A stretch of 41,900 nucleotides of DNA from Janthinobacterium sp. (lineage in GTDB: Bacteria; Pseudomonadota; Gammaproteobacteria; Burkholderiales; Burkholderiaceae_D). The notes under the pieces are model-generated. The model was not told where the DNA came from, ran no database searches, and saw nothing but the letters and a program-made list of their open reading frames with translations. Shown here in pieces: positions 1-7,257 of this stretch; the stretch's first letter is position 1, and every line of letters starts with the position of its first letter. The stretch spans positions 1 to 41,900 of the forward strand of contig JANXSQ010000042.1 of NCBI GenBank assembly GCA_025356595.1, in the 5' to 3' direction. The position numbers and the translations under genes were made by a program.

Positions 1-20
1 GCTGGTGTGGCTACGGTCAT
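1..20 (-). CDS. 5' end of a leftward phage gene (partial)
   Basis: An ATG on the minus strand at 20-18 is preceded by GGAG six bases upstream. It opens a frame (M T V A T P...) that runs off the left edge of the window. It lies downstream of the DUF1566-type gene on the same strand and would be the next gene of the left early operon. Only six codons are visible, so no function can be given. Confidence 0.3.
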
Positions 21-88
21 GATCTGCTCCGGTTCTGGTGGGCGGTGAGGCCGGCTATGTGCCGCATCCTCGGATTTGAATTGATGAA

Positions 89-526
89 TTACTGAATTTT
101 TAATCTGCGGACAGCGCGCGCCCGGCCGGCGTAAGACGTGTCGTAGCCGTTGAACTGGACGCCATTGTCGAAGTCCAGGCCCCACGCGTAAGAGGGATCC
201 GGGGCGTACTGCTCGCCAGACCAATACCAGCGCGGCTTGAACTGATCCTTCAGATTGGCGAAAAGCAGGGACTGCTCGCGCCGCGTCGGCAGATCGCCGC
301 CAACCTCGGCAGCCCAGGCAACCGCCGCATCCCAGCTAACGCCATCAGCCTCGCCTGGCAGTAGAAACAGGTGGTGCGACAAGCTGCCATCTTCGGCCAG
401 GGCGATCCCGGCGTAGCGCTCGCCCGGCTTGATGACGGAGGCGATCCAGGCGGCGGTGATGGCGCCCGGAATGCAGAGCGCCTGGAGGCTGAGGGGGTTG
501 GTTGCTGCAACTGCGGTGGTGGTCAT
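89..526 (-). CDS. DUF1566 (Lcl C-terminal)-type phage protein
   Basis: This 145-aa protein carries the pattern of the DUF1566 family in its second half: LPTRREQSLLFANL, then WYWSGEQY, then a run ending in ARAVRRL. The family is widespread in phages and bacterial surface proteins and has no firm biochemical role. The start is supported by GGAG seven bases upstream of the ATG. It is the first gene of a leftward operon whose promoter (TTGACA-N17-TAATAT at 590-562) is covered by two repressor operators, so it should be silent in the lysogen and switch on with induction. Some DUF1566 proteins lie in tail-fibre cassettes, but this one is in the early region, so a structural role is not assumed. Confidence 0.8.
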   Translation of the reverse strand: MTTTAVAATNPLSLQALCIPGAITAAWIASVIKPGERYAGIALAEDGSLSHHLFLLPGEADGVSWDAAVAWAAEVGGDLPTRREQSLLFANLKDQFKPRWYWSGEQYAPDPSYAWGLDFDNGVQFNGYDTSYAGRARAVRRLKIQ

Positions 527-561
527 GGGTTGCTCCGTGTGGTTGCTTGTTCGATGAACGC

Positions 562-603
562 ATATTACTAAACGGTAATCTCAATGTCAATACTGTTTAG
601 TAA
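562..603 (-). promoter_or_regulatory. Left early promoter PL with two operators
   Basis: On the minus strand TTGACA (590-585) is followed after exactly 17 bases by TAATAT (567-562), a near-consensus sigma-70 promoter. Two operators overlap it: TTACTAAACGGTAA (565-578) and ATACTGTTTAGTAA (590-603), in inverted orientation with starts 25 bp apart. The same pair with the same 25-bp offset occurs at PR (2334-2372). The predicted start near 555 gives a leader of about 29 nt before the DUF1566-type gene. Confidence 0.8.
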
Positions 604-763
604 TATTTAGAGTGAAATTCATCTTTCGCCAAAATTCAGGTAGCCGCTGCACTCGTCGGGAACCGCCGGCGGCAGAGGATGGCGCTACGCAATACCCAAT
701 AAATCGACCCCGCCGGGGACGAAAAAATGCGCCGACTGGCGGGGCGATCAACAAGGAGGAATT

Positions 764-994
764 ATGTTTTTGCAGACAGAAAAACTGAAAGCCATCATTG
801 ATGGCTCAATCTCTGGCGTCGATGCCGCCGATGTGCTGCGCCTGGCGGTGGTAGAGCGCAGAGAGGTCGATGCGAAGGTGGTCGAGTATGGCGGACTCAT
901 CAAGGCCGCCGAAGATCGCATCGTGTACGGCGACGCGGGGCGGCCCGGTCCTGGGCCGCGCATCTTGTGGCGCGAAACTGGTGCTAGGCGTTAA
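764..994 (+). CDS. Small hypothetical phage protein
   Basis: This 76-aa ORF has an excellent ribosome binding site, AAGGAGG, six bases before the ATG. The protein begins MFLQTEKLKAIIDGSISG and has a charged, probably helical N-terminal half and a Gly/Pro/Arg-rich tail. I do not recognise a family. It is the only rightward gene between PL and the repressor, so it is not part of either early operon. It may be expressed in the lysogen, but no clear promoter is visible. Confidence 0.55.
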   Translation: MFLQTEKLKAIIDGSISGVDAADVLRLAVVERREVDAKVVEYGGLIKAAEDRIVYGDAGRPGPGPRILWRETGARR

Positions 995-1015
995 AAAGCC
1001 CGCGCGGGGCGGGCT
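991..1015 (-). terminator. Intrinsic terminator for leftward transcription
   Basis: A hairpin with arms AGCCCGC (997-1003) and GCGGGCT (1009-1015) is followed on the minus strand by a T run (996-993). It would end leftward transcripts from the repressor and SWIM genes before they reach PL. On the plus strand it lacks a T run. Confidence 0.6.
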
Positions 1016-1155
1016 GTTCAAGCGTTACGGCTTCGTGGGTGTCGGGGGCTGAATCACAGCTGAGGCCGGGGCGGGCTGAGCATAAATTATGATCGGCGCC
1101 GGCGGCGCGCTGGCGCCGGCCGGCACTGCGTCAATGAATTTGCACGAGAGAGTAG

Positions 1156-1491
1156 TTAGTGTGGCCGCATGGCGTTAGACAGGGTTTTTTTAATGTCACT
1201 GACATGTTTTTTGGCGCGCTCAAGTGCCGCTTCTGCTGTGGAGAGTGATGCTAAAATTTCCGCAAGATTTGATCCGTGAAGCCAATCAACAACGCTAGCA
1301 ACATCAGCGGTATTGTTGCTAACGATTCCTTCTATTTGGCCATCGAGAATAATGGCTCGATGTTTGCAGTATTGGCCCATTAATCCAGCTTTGCATGTGC
1401 ATGTAGCGAACAGTGCAGTGCTGTTTTTTGTAAATGCTACTTCGTAAGGCGCATCTGATGAGCCCTGGACCAGAAACGTAATTGTTTGCAT
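1156..1491 (-). CDS. SWIM zinc-finger-like protein
   Basis: This 111-aa protein contains a SWIM-type zinc motif, CxC-x8-CxH, with C31, C33, C42 and H44 (CTCKAGLMGQYCKH). SWIM modules bind zinc and usually mediate DNA or protein binding. A charged helix (about residues 80-105) follows. AGGA lies seven bases before the ATG. The gene is more AT-rich than its neighbours, which suggests separate acquisition. It sits directly downstream of the repressor on the same strand and ahead of a terminator, so it is probably made in the lysogen. A role in immunity, defence or superinfection exclusion is possible but unproven. Confidence 0.7.
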   Translation of the reverse strand: MQTITFLVQGSSDAPYEVAFTKNSTALFATCTCKAGLMGQYCKHRAIILDGQIEGIVSNNTADVASVVDWLHGSNLAEILASLSTAEAALERAKKHVSDIKKTLSNAMRPH

Positions 1492-1548
1492 GTATCAATC
1501 CTATCTAGTGTTCCCACGGTGGCATTTTTGCATGCCATTACGTATCAA

Positions 1549-2298
1549 TTAAAGCCCCCCTGTTCCGCTGCGATCCCGGACGCGCCCGATCACCGTGATG
1601 TGCTCCTGAGCCAGTTCTGGTGGAACCTTCTCGTCTTCATATAGCGGGTTGACGCTGTGCAGGATCAGTGTCCCGTCCAGCTGGCGCCGCAGATACTTGA
1701 CGCGCAACTCGTCGCCGTAGCGGATCGCGTAGAGCTTGCCATCGATAACGTTCGTCTCATCCTGGTTGACCAGGATGGTGTCGCGCGCGTAGAGCAACGG
1801 CTCCATGCTGTCGCCATGGACACGGAAGCGCCGGACGTGCTTCGGATTGATTCCGTATTTTTGGAACCATGCGCGCCTGTAAGTGGCCGGCTCCTCGTCT
1901 TCGATCAACTCGTAGACTGCCGTGCGGCCGTTGCCGGCTGAAAACTCAATTCTAGATTCTGGCACGTAGACATACTCGTCCGACAAGTCATCGTCCGAAT
2001 CGTGAGCGCGAACATTTGATGCATTTTCGTCGCGGCGGTCAACTCCAGTTCGCCGTTCAGTGGCGTTTGCTTGGGCGGTAGGTTGGTTCGCCGCCGGCTC
2101 AACGTCGAGCCAGCCGGCCGGCAGCCCGCATTTTTCCTCAATTTTTCTTGCTTTTTTCTCGCCGAATGACTTCGCCTTCAATAGAGCTGAGACTTCACCT
2201 TGATTTTCCCCGGTCGCAGTTATGAATTTCGCTTGAGTTTCATAGTGTTCACTGATTAGTTGCGCGAGCCTCACTCGCCGGTTTGTTTGTATGTCCAT
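1549..2298 (-). CDS. CI/LexA-type phage repressor (S24 peptidase)
   Basis: The prophage repressor has an N-terminal DNA-binding region (about residues 6-65) and a C-terminal S24 autoprotease. Ser164 in HGDSMEPLL and Lys201 in RVKYLRR form the catalytic dyad, with the 37-residue spacing known from LexA. The Ala121-Gly122 pair in EFSAGNG is a plausible self-cleavage site, so induction by RecA after DNA damage is expected. I chose the ATG at 2298 (249 aa) because GAGGA lies ten bases upstream and the protein then starts MDIQTNRR. An in-frame start 13 codons upstream lies within operator DNA. It probably binds the TTACY-N4-RGTAA sites at PL and PR. Confidence 0.92.
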   Translation of the reverse strand: MDIQTNRRVRLAQLISEHYETQAKFITATGENQGEVSALLKAKSFGEKKARKIEEKCGLPAGWLDVEPAANQPTAQANATERRTGVDRRDENASNVRAHDSDDDLSDEYVYVPESRIEFSAGNGRTAVYELIEDEEPATYRRAWFQKYGINPKHVRRFRVHGDSMEPLLYARDTILVNQDETNVIDGKLYAIRYGDELRVKYLRRQLDGTLILHSVNPLYEDEKVPPELAQEHITVIGRVRDRSGTGGL

Positions 2299-2318
2299 AT
2301 GCGGATTGTCCTCGTAAA

Positions 2319-2375
2319 TTACCAGATGGTAAATCACTAAACGGTATTGACTTATGGATTACCGTTTAGTAATAT
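2319..2375 (+). promoter_or_regulatory. Right early promoter PR with three operators
   Basis: TTGACT (2347-2352) and TAATAT (2370-2375) are 17 bases apart. Three dyads match TTACY-N4-RGTAA or a close variant: TTACCAGATGGTAA (2319-2332), TCACTAAACGGTAT (2334-2347) and TTACCGTTTAGTAA (2359-2372). The last two cover the -35 edge and the spacer/-10. The first lies in the repressor leader and could serve autoregulation. The promoter core matches PL at 25 of 29 positions. I see no convincing repressor promoter on the minus strand, though one must lie here. Confidence 0.8.
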
Positions 2376-2381
2376 CTAAGT

Positions 2382-2789
2382 ATGGAAAAACTACTTGCAT
2401 ACCTCAACAGCCTGTCGAAAGTGGATCGCCTCCGTTTTGTCGGTGCTTGCAAAACCACTGAGGGCTATCTGCGGAAGGCCGTCAGCACGGGGCAGCTGCT
2501 TGGCACGACCACCTGCGTTCTCATTGAGAGTGAGTCGGGCGGAGCGGTCACGCGCAAGGACTTGCACCCGGATGACTGGGAAGCGCACTGGCCCGAACTT
2601 GCAGCGCAGCCCGCCACCCGCCGCGCCGGCGATCCAGCGCCCGAACTCGGGCCGGATTCGCCGGACGAGACGCCATCCCGCAAAAACATCATGGAATTTG
2701 GCCTTGATCAACCGCCGCTGTATACCTCAGCGGATCATGCCGCTGATCAACCTGCGCCGCATGATCGCGCGCAAACCAAGGGGAAATGA
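2382..2789 (+). CDS. Cro/YdaS-type transcriptional regulator
   Basis: The first gene of the right operon encodes 135 aa. Its N-terminal 70 residues fit the YdaS/Cro-like family: helices around residues 3-45, including GYLRKAVSTGQ, then the family signature GGAVTRKDLHPDDW. The Pro-rich tail looks disordered. Such proteins bind early operators and favour lytic growth by repressing the CI gene. The ATG is seven bases after the -10 hexamer, so the mRNA is probably leaderless, and no Shine-Dalgarno sequence lies within reach. The stop overlaps the next ATG by four bases. Confidence 0.82.
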   Translation: MEKLLAYLNSLSKVDRLRFVGACKTTEGYLRKAVSTGQLLGTTTCVLIESESGGAVTRKDLHPDDWEAHWPELAAQPATRRAGDPAPELGPDSPDETPSRKNIMEFGLDQPPLYTSADHAADQPAPHDRAQTKGK

Positions 2790-3016
2790 TGACTTCACAT
2801 GAAGATCGCAATCGGGCCGACTGGACTGAGTTGTTTGCCCAGCGCACTGAGGAAGTGGCGCGGTTTAACGCTTTGTCAATGCCGCTACCGTCTTGGATGC
2901 CAGTTCGATTTGGGTATCGGTCCACTCGCTCGGGACTGCGCTTGCAAAGAAGGCTTCGTGCTCTGCGGACAGCAGGTGCTCGATTGGAATTCTCTCCCAT
3001 ATTTTTTAAACAGTAA
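2786..3016 (+). CDS. Small hypothetical early protein
   Basis: This 76-aa protein is coupled to the Cro-type gene by an ATGA overlap and preceded by AAGGGGAA. The N-terminus is acidic and hydrophilic (MMTSHEDRNRADWTELFAQR), and the rest is Arg-rich. No family is recognised. Its place as second gene of the PR operon is the main support. Confidence 0.5.
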   Translation: MMTSHEDRNRADWTELFAQRTEEVARFNALSMPLPSWMPVRFGYRSTRSGLRLQRRLRALRTAGARLEFSPIFFKQ

Positions 3017-3150
3017 GGATGAGCATGGGAAACCAAAACACAAAAGCCCGCCTCTTGGGTGCCGTTGATGTGCAGTCCGCCGGTATCGTGTTCGGGCAGT
3101 TCACCGTTGAGGTAATCCCCGACGCCGCTCCAATTCGGGCGGCAATCGCA

Positions 3151-3372
3151 TCACTTGAACGTGCGGCGCAGATTTCGCCCGAGATCGTCAAGCGATTTTT
3201 GGAGGGTTTGGATAACGGCGCGCAGCTTTGCCGCATCGACCGTAGTGACGCCCTTGCAGTGCGGGCAGGTGAGTTGCGGATCACGTTGCAGCCGTCCGAG
3301 CTTTTCCGCAATTTTCTTGCCGCAACTTTGGCAGTTGATTTCGATGGTCTCGCCACTGAAGTCTAGTTTCAT
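3151..3372 (-). CDS. Zinc-ribbon protein, opposite to the early operon
   Basis: This 73-aa protein has two CxxC knuckles (CQSCGKK and LTCPHCKG) separated by an Arg/Lys-rich strip, then an amphipathic helix (AKLRAVIQTLQKSLDDLGRN). It resembles small zinc-ribbon proteins common in beta-proteobacteria and their phages, with MKLDFSGETIEI followed by the first knuckle. Their function is unknown, but nucleic-acid or protein binding is likely. It reads leftward inside a rightward operon, so it should have its own promoter in 3373-3484 and would be antisense to PR transcripts. A plus-strand ORF covers the same DNA but is less protein-like. Confidence 0.72.
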   Translation of the reverse strand: MKLDFSGETIEINCQSCGKKIAEKLGRLQRDPQLTCPHCKGVTTVDAAKLRAVIQTLQKSLDDLGRNLRRTFK

Positions 3373-3484
3373 GGTGGTTTCTTTTCGTGAATGTGAATGT
3401 TATGTAACTGACACTGTAACGCATTGGAATCCCCACCCTTATTTTTGAAACCGTAATCCTGAATCACTTTGACAAGGAAAACCA

Positions 3485-3745
3485 ATGGATACCACCCGCA
3501 CCAAGCTTTTGAAATGCTACCTGCTCCCGGCCGAGGAAGAAACGATCCTGCGAGCCTGTGCCGCCGCCGGCGTCACGCGCAGCGACCAGGCCCGGGCCGA
3601 GATGCTGCACTGGGCGTCACGGCAGCGCCATGATAGGCGCCAGCCGATCCGCCACGAAGGGCCCAACGGCGCTTCGCGTAGGGCCCAGTTGCTGCCGTGC
3701 CGCCCGAGCTACGGCGTGGTGCCAAAAATGCGCATGCGGGTTTAA
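3485..3745 (+). CDS. Small protein with possible ribbon-helix-helix N-terminus
   Basis: The 86-aa product is preceded by AAGGA at good distance. Residues 8-45 (strand-like KCYLLPAEEETI, then two helices with GVTRSDQARAEML) resemble the N-terminal shape of relaxosome or CopG-type small DNA-binding proteins. The remainder is Arg-rich and low in complexity. The resemblance is weak, so I only propose a possible DNA-binding early protein. Confidence 0.5.
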   Translation: MDTTRTKLLKCYLLPAEEETILRACAAAGVTRSDQARAEMLHWASRQRHDRRQPIRHEGPNGASRRAQLLPCRPSYGVVPKMRMRV

Positions 3746-3827
3746 CGGAATAGAGGCGCAGCAATGTACGAGATCAGACCGATAGACCGGCCGGTGAGGC
3801 CGGCGCAGCAACAAAGCAGGGGGCTGG

Positions 3828-4034
3828 ATGAAAAAGCAAGTGGTAGCGACAGCGGAGGAGCAAGTCCTCCGCGCCGTGTGCGTTTGGCGCCTGAGCGACC
3901 GGGAGAAGTTGTCGGCGCCGGGCTTGCCGAGCGACCCGGCGCGGCTGGCGGTAGGGGCGCGCCACCACCGTAACACGAACAAGTTGCGCGAGGCCGCCGA
4001 CAACTACCTCGATGAGGCTGATCCCCCATCCTGA
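3828..4034 (+). CDS. Small hypothetical early protein
   Basis: The frame encodes 68 aa and is preceded by AGGGGG five bases before the ATG. It starts MKKQVVATAEEQVLRAV and ends with a plausible helix, NKLREAADNYLDEAD. No domain is recognised. An overlapping frame at 3764-3973 is a poorer candidate. Confidence 0.45.
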   Translation: MKKQVVATAEEQVLRAVCVWRLSDREKLSAPGLPSDPARLAVGARHHRNTNKLREAADNYLDEADPPS

Positions 4035-4112
4035 CGCGCAGATCCCCAGCAACTACAGCATCACACGACCGGCAACGGCCGATTTAACCCGTATCAACCG
4101 AAGGAGAGTGGC

Positions 4113-4394
4113 ATGTCAAACACACCCGAATCTCTGGCCACCTTGGGCGCGCTCTTCAACAGCGTGATCGCCGCGCATGGCCTGAAGAACGACGCCGGCC
4201 TGGCGCGCGCGTTGAAGGTGGCGCCGCCGGTGATCAGCAAGCAGCGGCACGGCCAGCTGTCTATCGGCGCCACGATGGTCTTGAATATACACATGACGTT
4301 TCATATCCCGGTGGCCGATATCTTGGCGGTAACGCGGGAACCAGCCTCCACCCATTGTCAATCGGGCGACGCCGTCAGAATGGCCGAGAAGTGA
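4113..4394 (+). CDS. Putative helix-turn-helix regulator
   Basis: The product is 93 aa with AGGAG seven bases upstream of the start. Residues 20-70 read like a Cro/C1-type fold: GLKNDAGLARALKVAPPVIS is a helix-turn-helix candidate, followed by KQRHGQLSIGA. Proteins of this type sit just before replication genes in many temperate phages and may regulate or replace a DnaA/DnaC-type loader. Its stop overlaps the GTG start of the primase-helicase by four bases, so the two are co-translated. Confidence 0.62.
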   Translation: MSNTPESLATLGALFNSVIAAHGLKNDAGLARALKVAPPVISKQRHGQLSIGATMVLNIHMTFHIPVADILAVTREPASTHCQSGDAVRMAEK

Positions 4395-6973
4395 CGCCGG
4401 CGACACTGTCAACGGCTGGCGTCGCGCTGTCCTTCGTCAGCCCGTGCGACCGGGACGTGTGGGTGCGCATGGGCATGGCGTTGAAGGCGGAGTTCGGCGA
4501 AGACGCGCGCGATGTCTGGCTGACCTGGAGCGCGGAGTATGACGGCTTCGATGCCGGCGCCGCTGCCTCGTCCTGGCGCTCGTTCAAGAACGGCGGCAAG
4601 ATCGGCATCGGTTCCCTGTTCGCCGCGGCGCAAGCCGAGGGCTTCAAGTTCGACCAGGCCGGGGTCGAGGTGTCGCCCGAGAAATTGGCGGCGGACCGCC
4701 TGGCCCGTACCGAGCGGGATGCAAAGGCGGAGGCCGACCGTCTGGCCCGTGCCGCCGCCGCCGGCGTACGCGCGCAGGCCCAGTGGCGCATGGCGGCGAA
4801 AACCGGCGAGTCGCCGTATTTGGCCGGCAAGCTGGTCGAGGCCGAGGCGTGCCGCTACACCGGCGCCGGTGGAATCATCGTGCCGTTCATGCGCTACGAT
4901 TTCGAGCCGGCGCGCATGGTGGGCAAGCAGGCCATCGACGCGGCTGGCGTCAAGAAAAACAGCGGGGGCATGGACAAGCTGGCCGCCGCATGCCGCCTGG
5001 GCGACGTGCCGCAGGACGGCGACGATATAGGCATCGGCGAGGGCTACGCAACCGGCCTGTCGGTGCGCATGGCCACCCAGCGCGCCTTCGCCTACTACAT
5101 GGCGATCGACGCCGGCAACCTGCCGCACGTCGCGCGCCTGCTGCGCGCCAAGTTTCCCTCCAGCCGCCTGCTTATCTTCGCTGACGACGATTACCTGACC
5201 GGCGGCGCCGGCGTGATCAAGGCCGAGCAGGCGGCGACCGCCGTCGGCAACGCCGTGGTGCTGGTGCCCGCCATCACGGCGCCGCGCCGGGCGACCAAAA
5301 AAGATGAGTCCCTGCCGAAGCTGACCGACTTCAACGACCTGCACGTGGCGCAGTCCCTGGCCGAGGTGACTGCGCAAATCGCCGCGGCGCTGGCTGCCCC
5401 TGCGGTTGATCGCGGCGCGCCCGTGCCGCATGATGACGGCGCCGCCGGCGAGCCGCCGATCCCCGCGCCCCTTGCCAGCGATGACCCGGTCGGCATAAAC
5501 ATTCCCACGGCTGAAGCGTTGATCGCGCATTTCTCGATCATTTATCCGACCACCGACATCTGGGACGGCCTGCGCAAGCAGCGCATGAAGCGCTCGGCCT
5601 TCAACGCCTGGGTCGGCAAGGATCTGGCGGCGGCGTGGGAGAAGGACGGCCGGCGCCGCACCATCCTGCGCGACAGCCTGCCGGTGCTGGTGGGAGGCCG
5701 CGCCATCCCGGGGGGCGCCGGGGGCGGTAAGCTGGGCGAAATGCTCGACAACATCACGCTGCTGCGCGGCACCGAGACGGTGTGGGATGCGATTGGGCAG
5801 CAGGTCATGACCCTGGGCGCCGTGCGCGCCGACTACACCGCTGACCTCACTTCGAAGTGGCAAGAGCACGCGCTGCGCAAAACGGTGGAGGCCAAGAACC
5901 TGGTGTTCGACCCGACCCAGCGCGCCGACCCTGTCACGCACGTCAACATCTTCCTGGGCTGGCCGCTGATACCGAAAGCGGACGCCGACCTGGTGCTGCC
6001 GATCCTCGCGCTCCTGGAGTCCCTGTGCGGCGCCGAGGACAACGTCGACGACTGCGTCGTCTGGATACTGCGCTGGCTGGCCTACCCACTGCAGAACCCG
6101 GGCGCCAAGATGCAAACCGCGCTGCTGATGTTCGGCGAGAAGCAGGGCACCGGCAAGAGCCTGTTTTTCCAGGACGTGATGGGTCCGATCTACGGCGACT
6201 ACGGCACCGTCGCCAGCCAGCATCAACTGGACTCGAGCTTCACGGCCTGGCGCTCCGCCAAGCTGTTCGTCCTATTCGAAGAGGTGCTGTCCCGCGAGGA
6301 CAAGTACAGCCACAACGGCACGCTCAAGTACATGATCACCGGCAAGTCGATGAGCATCAACCAGAAGAACCTGCCCGAGCGCACCGAGCAAAACCACCTG
6401 AACGCGGCGTTTCTGTCGAACGAGCCCCAGCCGATCCCGATCGAGCTGGAGGATCGCCGCTTCATGGTGATCGAGGCCAGGAACAAACAGCCGGAGGCGT
6501 TCTATAACGCCGTCACCGACTCCATCGCCCGCGGCGGCCTGGCCGCCTTCTACGACTTCCTGCTGGCGTTTCCGATGGACGGATTCAACGCCCACACGAA
6601 GCCGATGATGACCCTGGCCAAGGAGCGCGTGATCGAGTTCGGCCTGAACGGCTGGATGTCGTTCCACCGCTCGTGGAAGGACGGCTACCTGAGCGCGCCG
6701 TACTGCTCCTGCCTGTCCGAGGACCTGTACACGATTTACCGGCGCTGGTGCGACCGGTCCGGCGAGAAGCCGCTGACGCTGTGCAAGTTTGCCGGCCTGA
6801 TCGCCAGCCGCGAGCACAAGGTGAAGCGCTCGGTGGCGGTCGGCAGCAAGGGCAAGACCACGCGCATGATTTTCGAGGTCAAGCACGAAGGCGAGACGGA
6901 CACCGTGGACCAGCAGATCGAGCGCTTCCGCGACCTGGCCGACGTGCGCGGCGGTGGCGCCGTGCAGGGTTGA
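4391..6973 (+). CDS. Phage primase-helicase (PriCT_2, Toprim, DUF5906)
   Basis: The main replication protein (860 aa) starts with a PriCT_2-like region (about residues 8-75: SPCDRDVWVRMGMAL, then SSWRSFKNGGKIGIGSLF). A charged linker follows, then a Toprim domain (IGEGYATG near 215 and FADDD near 262) and a helicase with Walker A FGEKQGTGKS near 581. This fits one protein making primers and unwinding DNA. I chose GTG at 4391 because it overlaps the upstream stop as GTGA and the PriCT_2 pattern begins soon after. An upstream in-frame TTG at 4355 is less likely. A repeat cluster that looks like an origin begins at its last codons. Confidence 0.92.
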   Translation: MTPATLSTAGVALSFVSPCDRDVWVRMGMALKAEFGEDARDVWLTWSAEYDGFDAGAAASSWRSFKNGGKIGIGSLFAAAQAEGFKFDQAGVEVSPEKLAADRLARTERDAKAEADRLARAAAAGVRAQAQWRMAAKTGESPYLAGKLVEAEACRYTGAGGIIVPFMRYDFEPARMVGKQAIDAAGVKKNSGGMDKLAAACRLGDVPQDGDDIGIGEGYATGLSVRMATQRAFAYYMAIDAGNLPHVARLLRAKFPSSRLLIFADDDYLTGGAGVIKAEQAATAVGNAVVLVPAITAPRRATKKDESLPKLTDFNDLHVAQSLAEVTAQIAAALAAPAVDRGAPVPHDDGAAGEPPIPAPLASDDPVGINIPTAEALIAHFSIIYPTTDIWDGLRKQRMKRSAFNAWVGKDLAAAWEKDGRRRTILRDSLPVLVGGRAIPGGAGGGKLGEMLDNITLLRGTETVWDAIGQQVMTLGAVRADYTADLTSKWQEHALRKTVEAKNLVFDPTQRADPVTHVNIFLGWPLIPKADADLVLPILALLESLCGAEDNVDDCVVWILRWLAYPLQNPGAKMQTALLMFGEKQGTGKSLFFQDVMGPIYGDYGTVASQHQLDSSFTAWRSAKLFVLFEEVLSREDKYSHNGTLKYMITGKSMSINQKNLPERTEQNHLNAAFLSNEPQPIPIELEDRRFMVIEARNKQPEAFYNAVTDSIARGGLAAFYDFLLAFPMDGFNAHTKPMMTLAKERVIEFGLNGWMSFHRSWKDGYLSAPYCSCLSEDLYTIYRRWCDRSGEKPLTLCKFAGLIASREHKVKRSVAVGSKGKTTRMIFEVKHEGETDTVDQQIERFRDLADVRGGGAVQG

Positions 6974-7223
6974 TTGCCGGGTTGCGCAGGGTTGCATTCA
7001 TACCCTGCAACGCCGCCAGCCGCATGAATGCTGGGTCTTGGCAGGGTACGCACGGTTTGCAGGGTTTCCCCGCGTATGCGTGAATATTTATGTGCCACTG
7101 CCGTCTATTTTTTTGTGCCGTGATTATGAAATAACCCTGCATACCCTACATACCCTGCTGAGAGTGAGTGCTCATGCGGGTTGTGACGTTGCAGGGTTTG
7201 AATTGAAGTATGAGTAACCCTGC
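6964..7223 (+). repeat. Iteron-like repeat cluster, candidate phage replication origin
   Basis: The heptamer GCAGGGT occurs at 6964, 6986, 7041, 7059 and 7191. Its complement ACCCTGC occurs at 7002, 7134, 7152 and 7217, with a one-base variant at 7143. About 0.03 copies would be expected by chance in 260 bp on both strands. Between the two halves lies an AT-rich stretch (7081-7133) with a run of T. The cluster directly follows the primase-helicase gene, as phage and plasmid origins often do. The first copy overlaps that gene's stop. I infer that the primase-helicase or the small HTH protein binds these sites. Confidence 0.65.
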
Positions 7224-7257
7224 GTAGTGACTGAAATTAGAAAAAGGAGCGGTAAAA

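Noticed and set aside
3764-3973. 69-aa plus-strand ORF beginning MYEIRPIDRPVRP
   Set aside because: It overlaps the better-supported 3828-4034 frame and turns into low-complexity Gly/Pro/Arg sequence, as expected of a shadow frame in GC-rich DNA.
4409-6226. 605-aa minus-strand ORF inside the primase-helicase gene
   Set aside because: The opposite strand carries clear PriCT_2, Toprim and Walker motifs. The antisense product is Arg/His/Gly-rich with no fold signature, a normal by-product of high GC.
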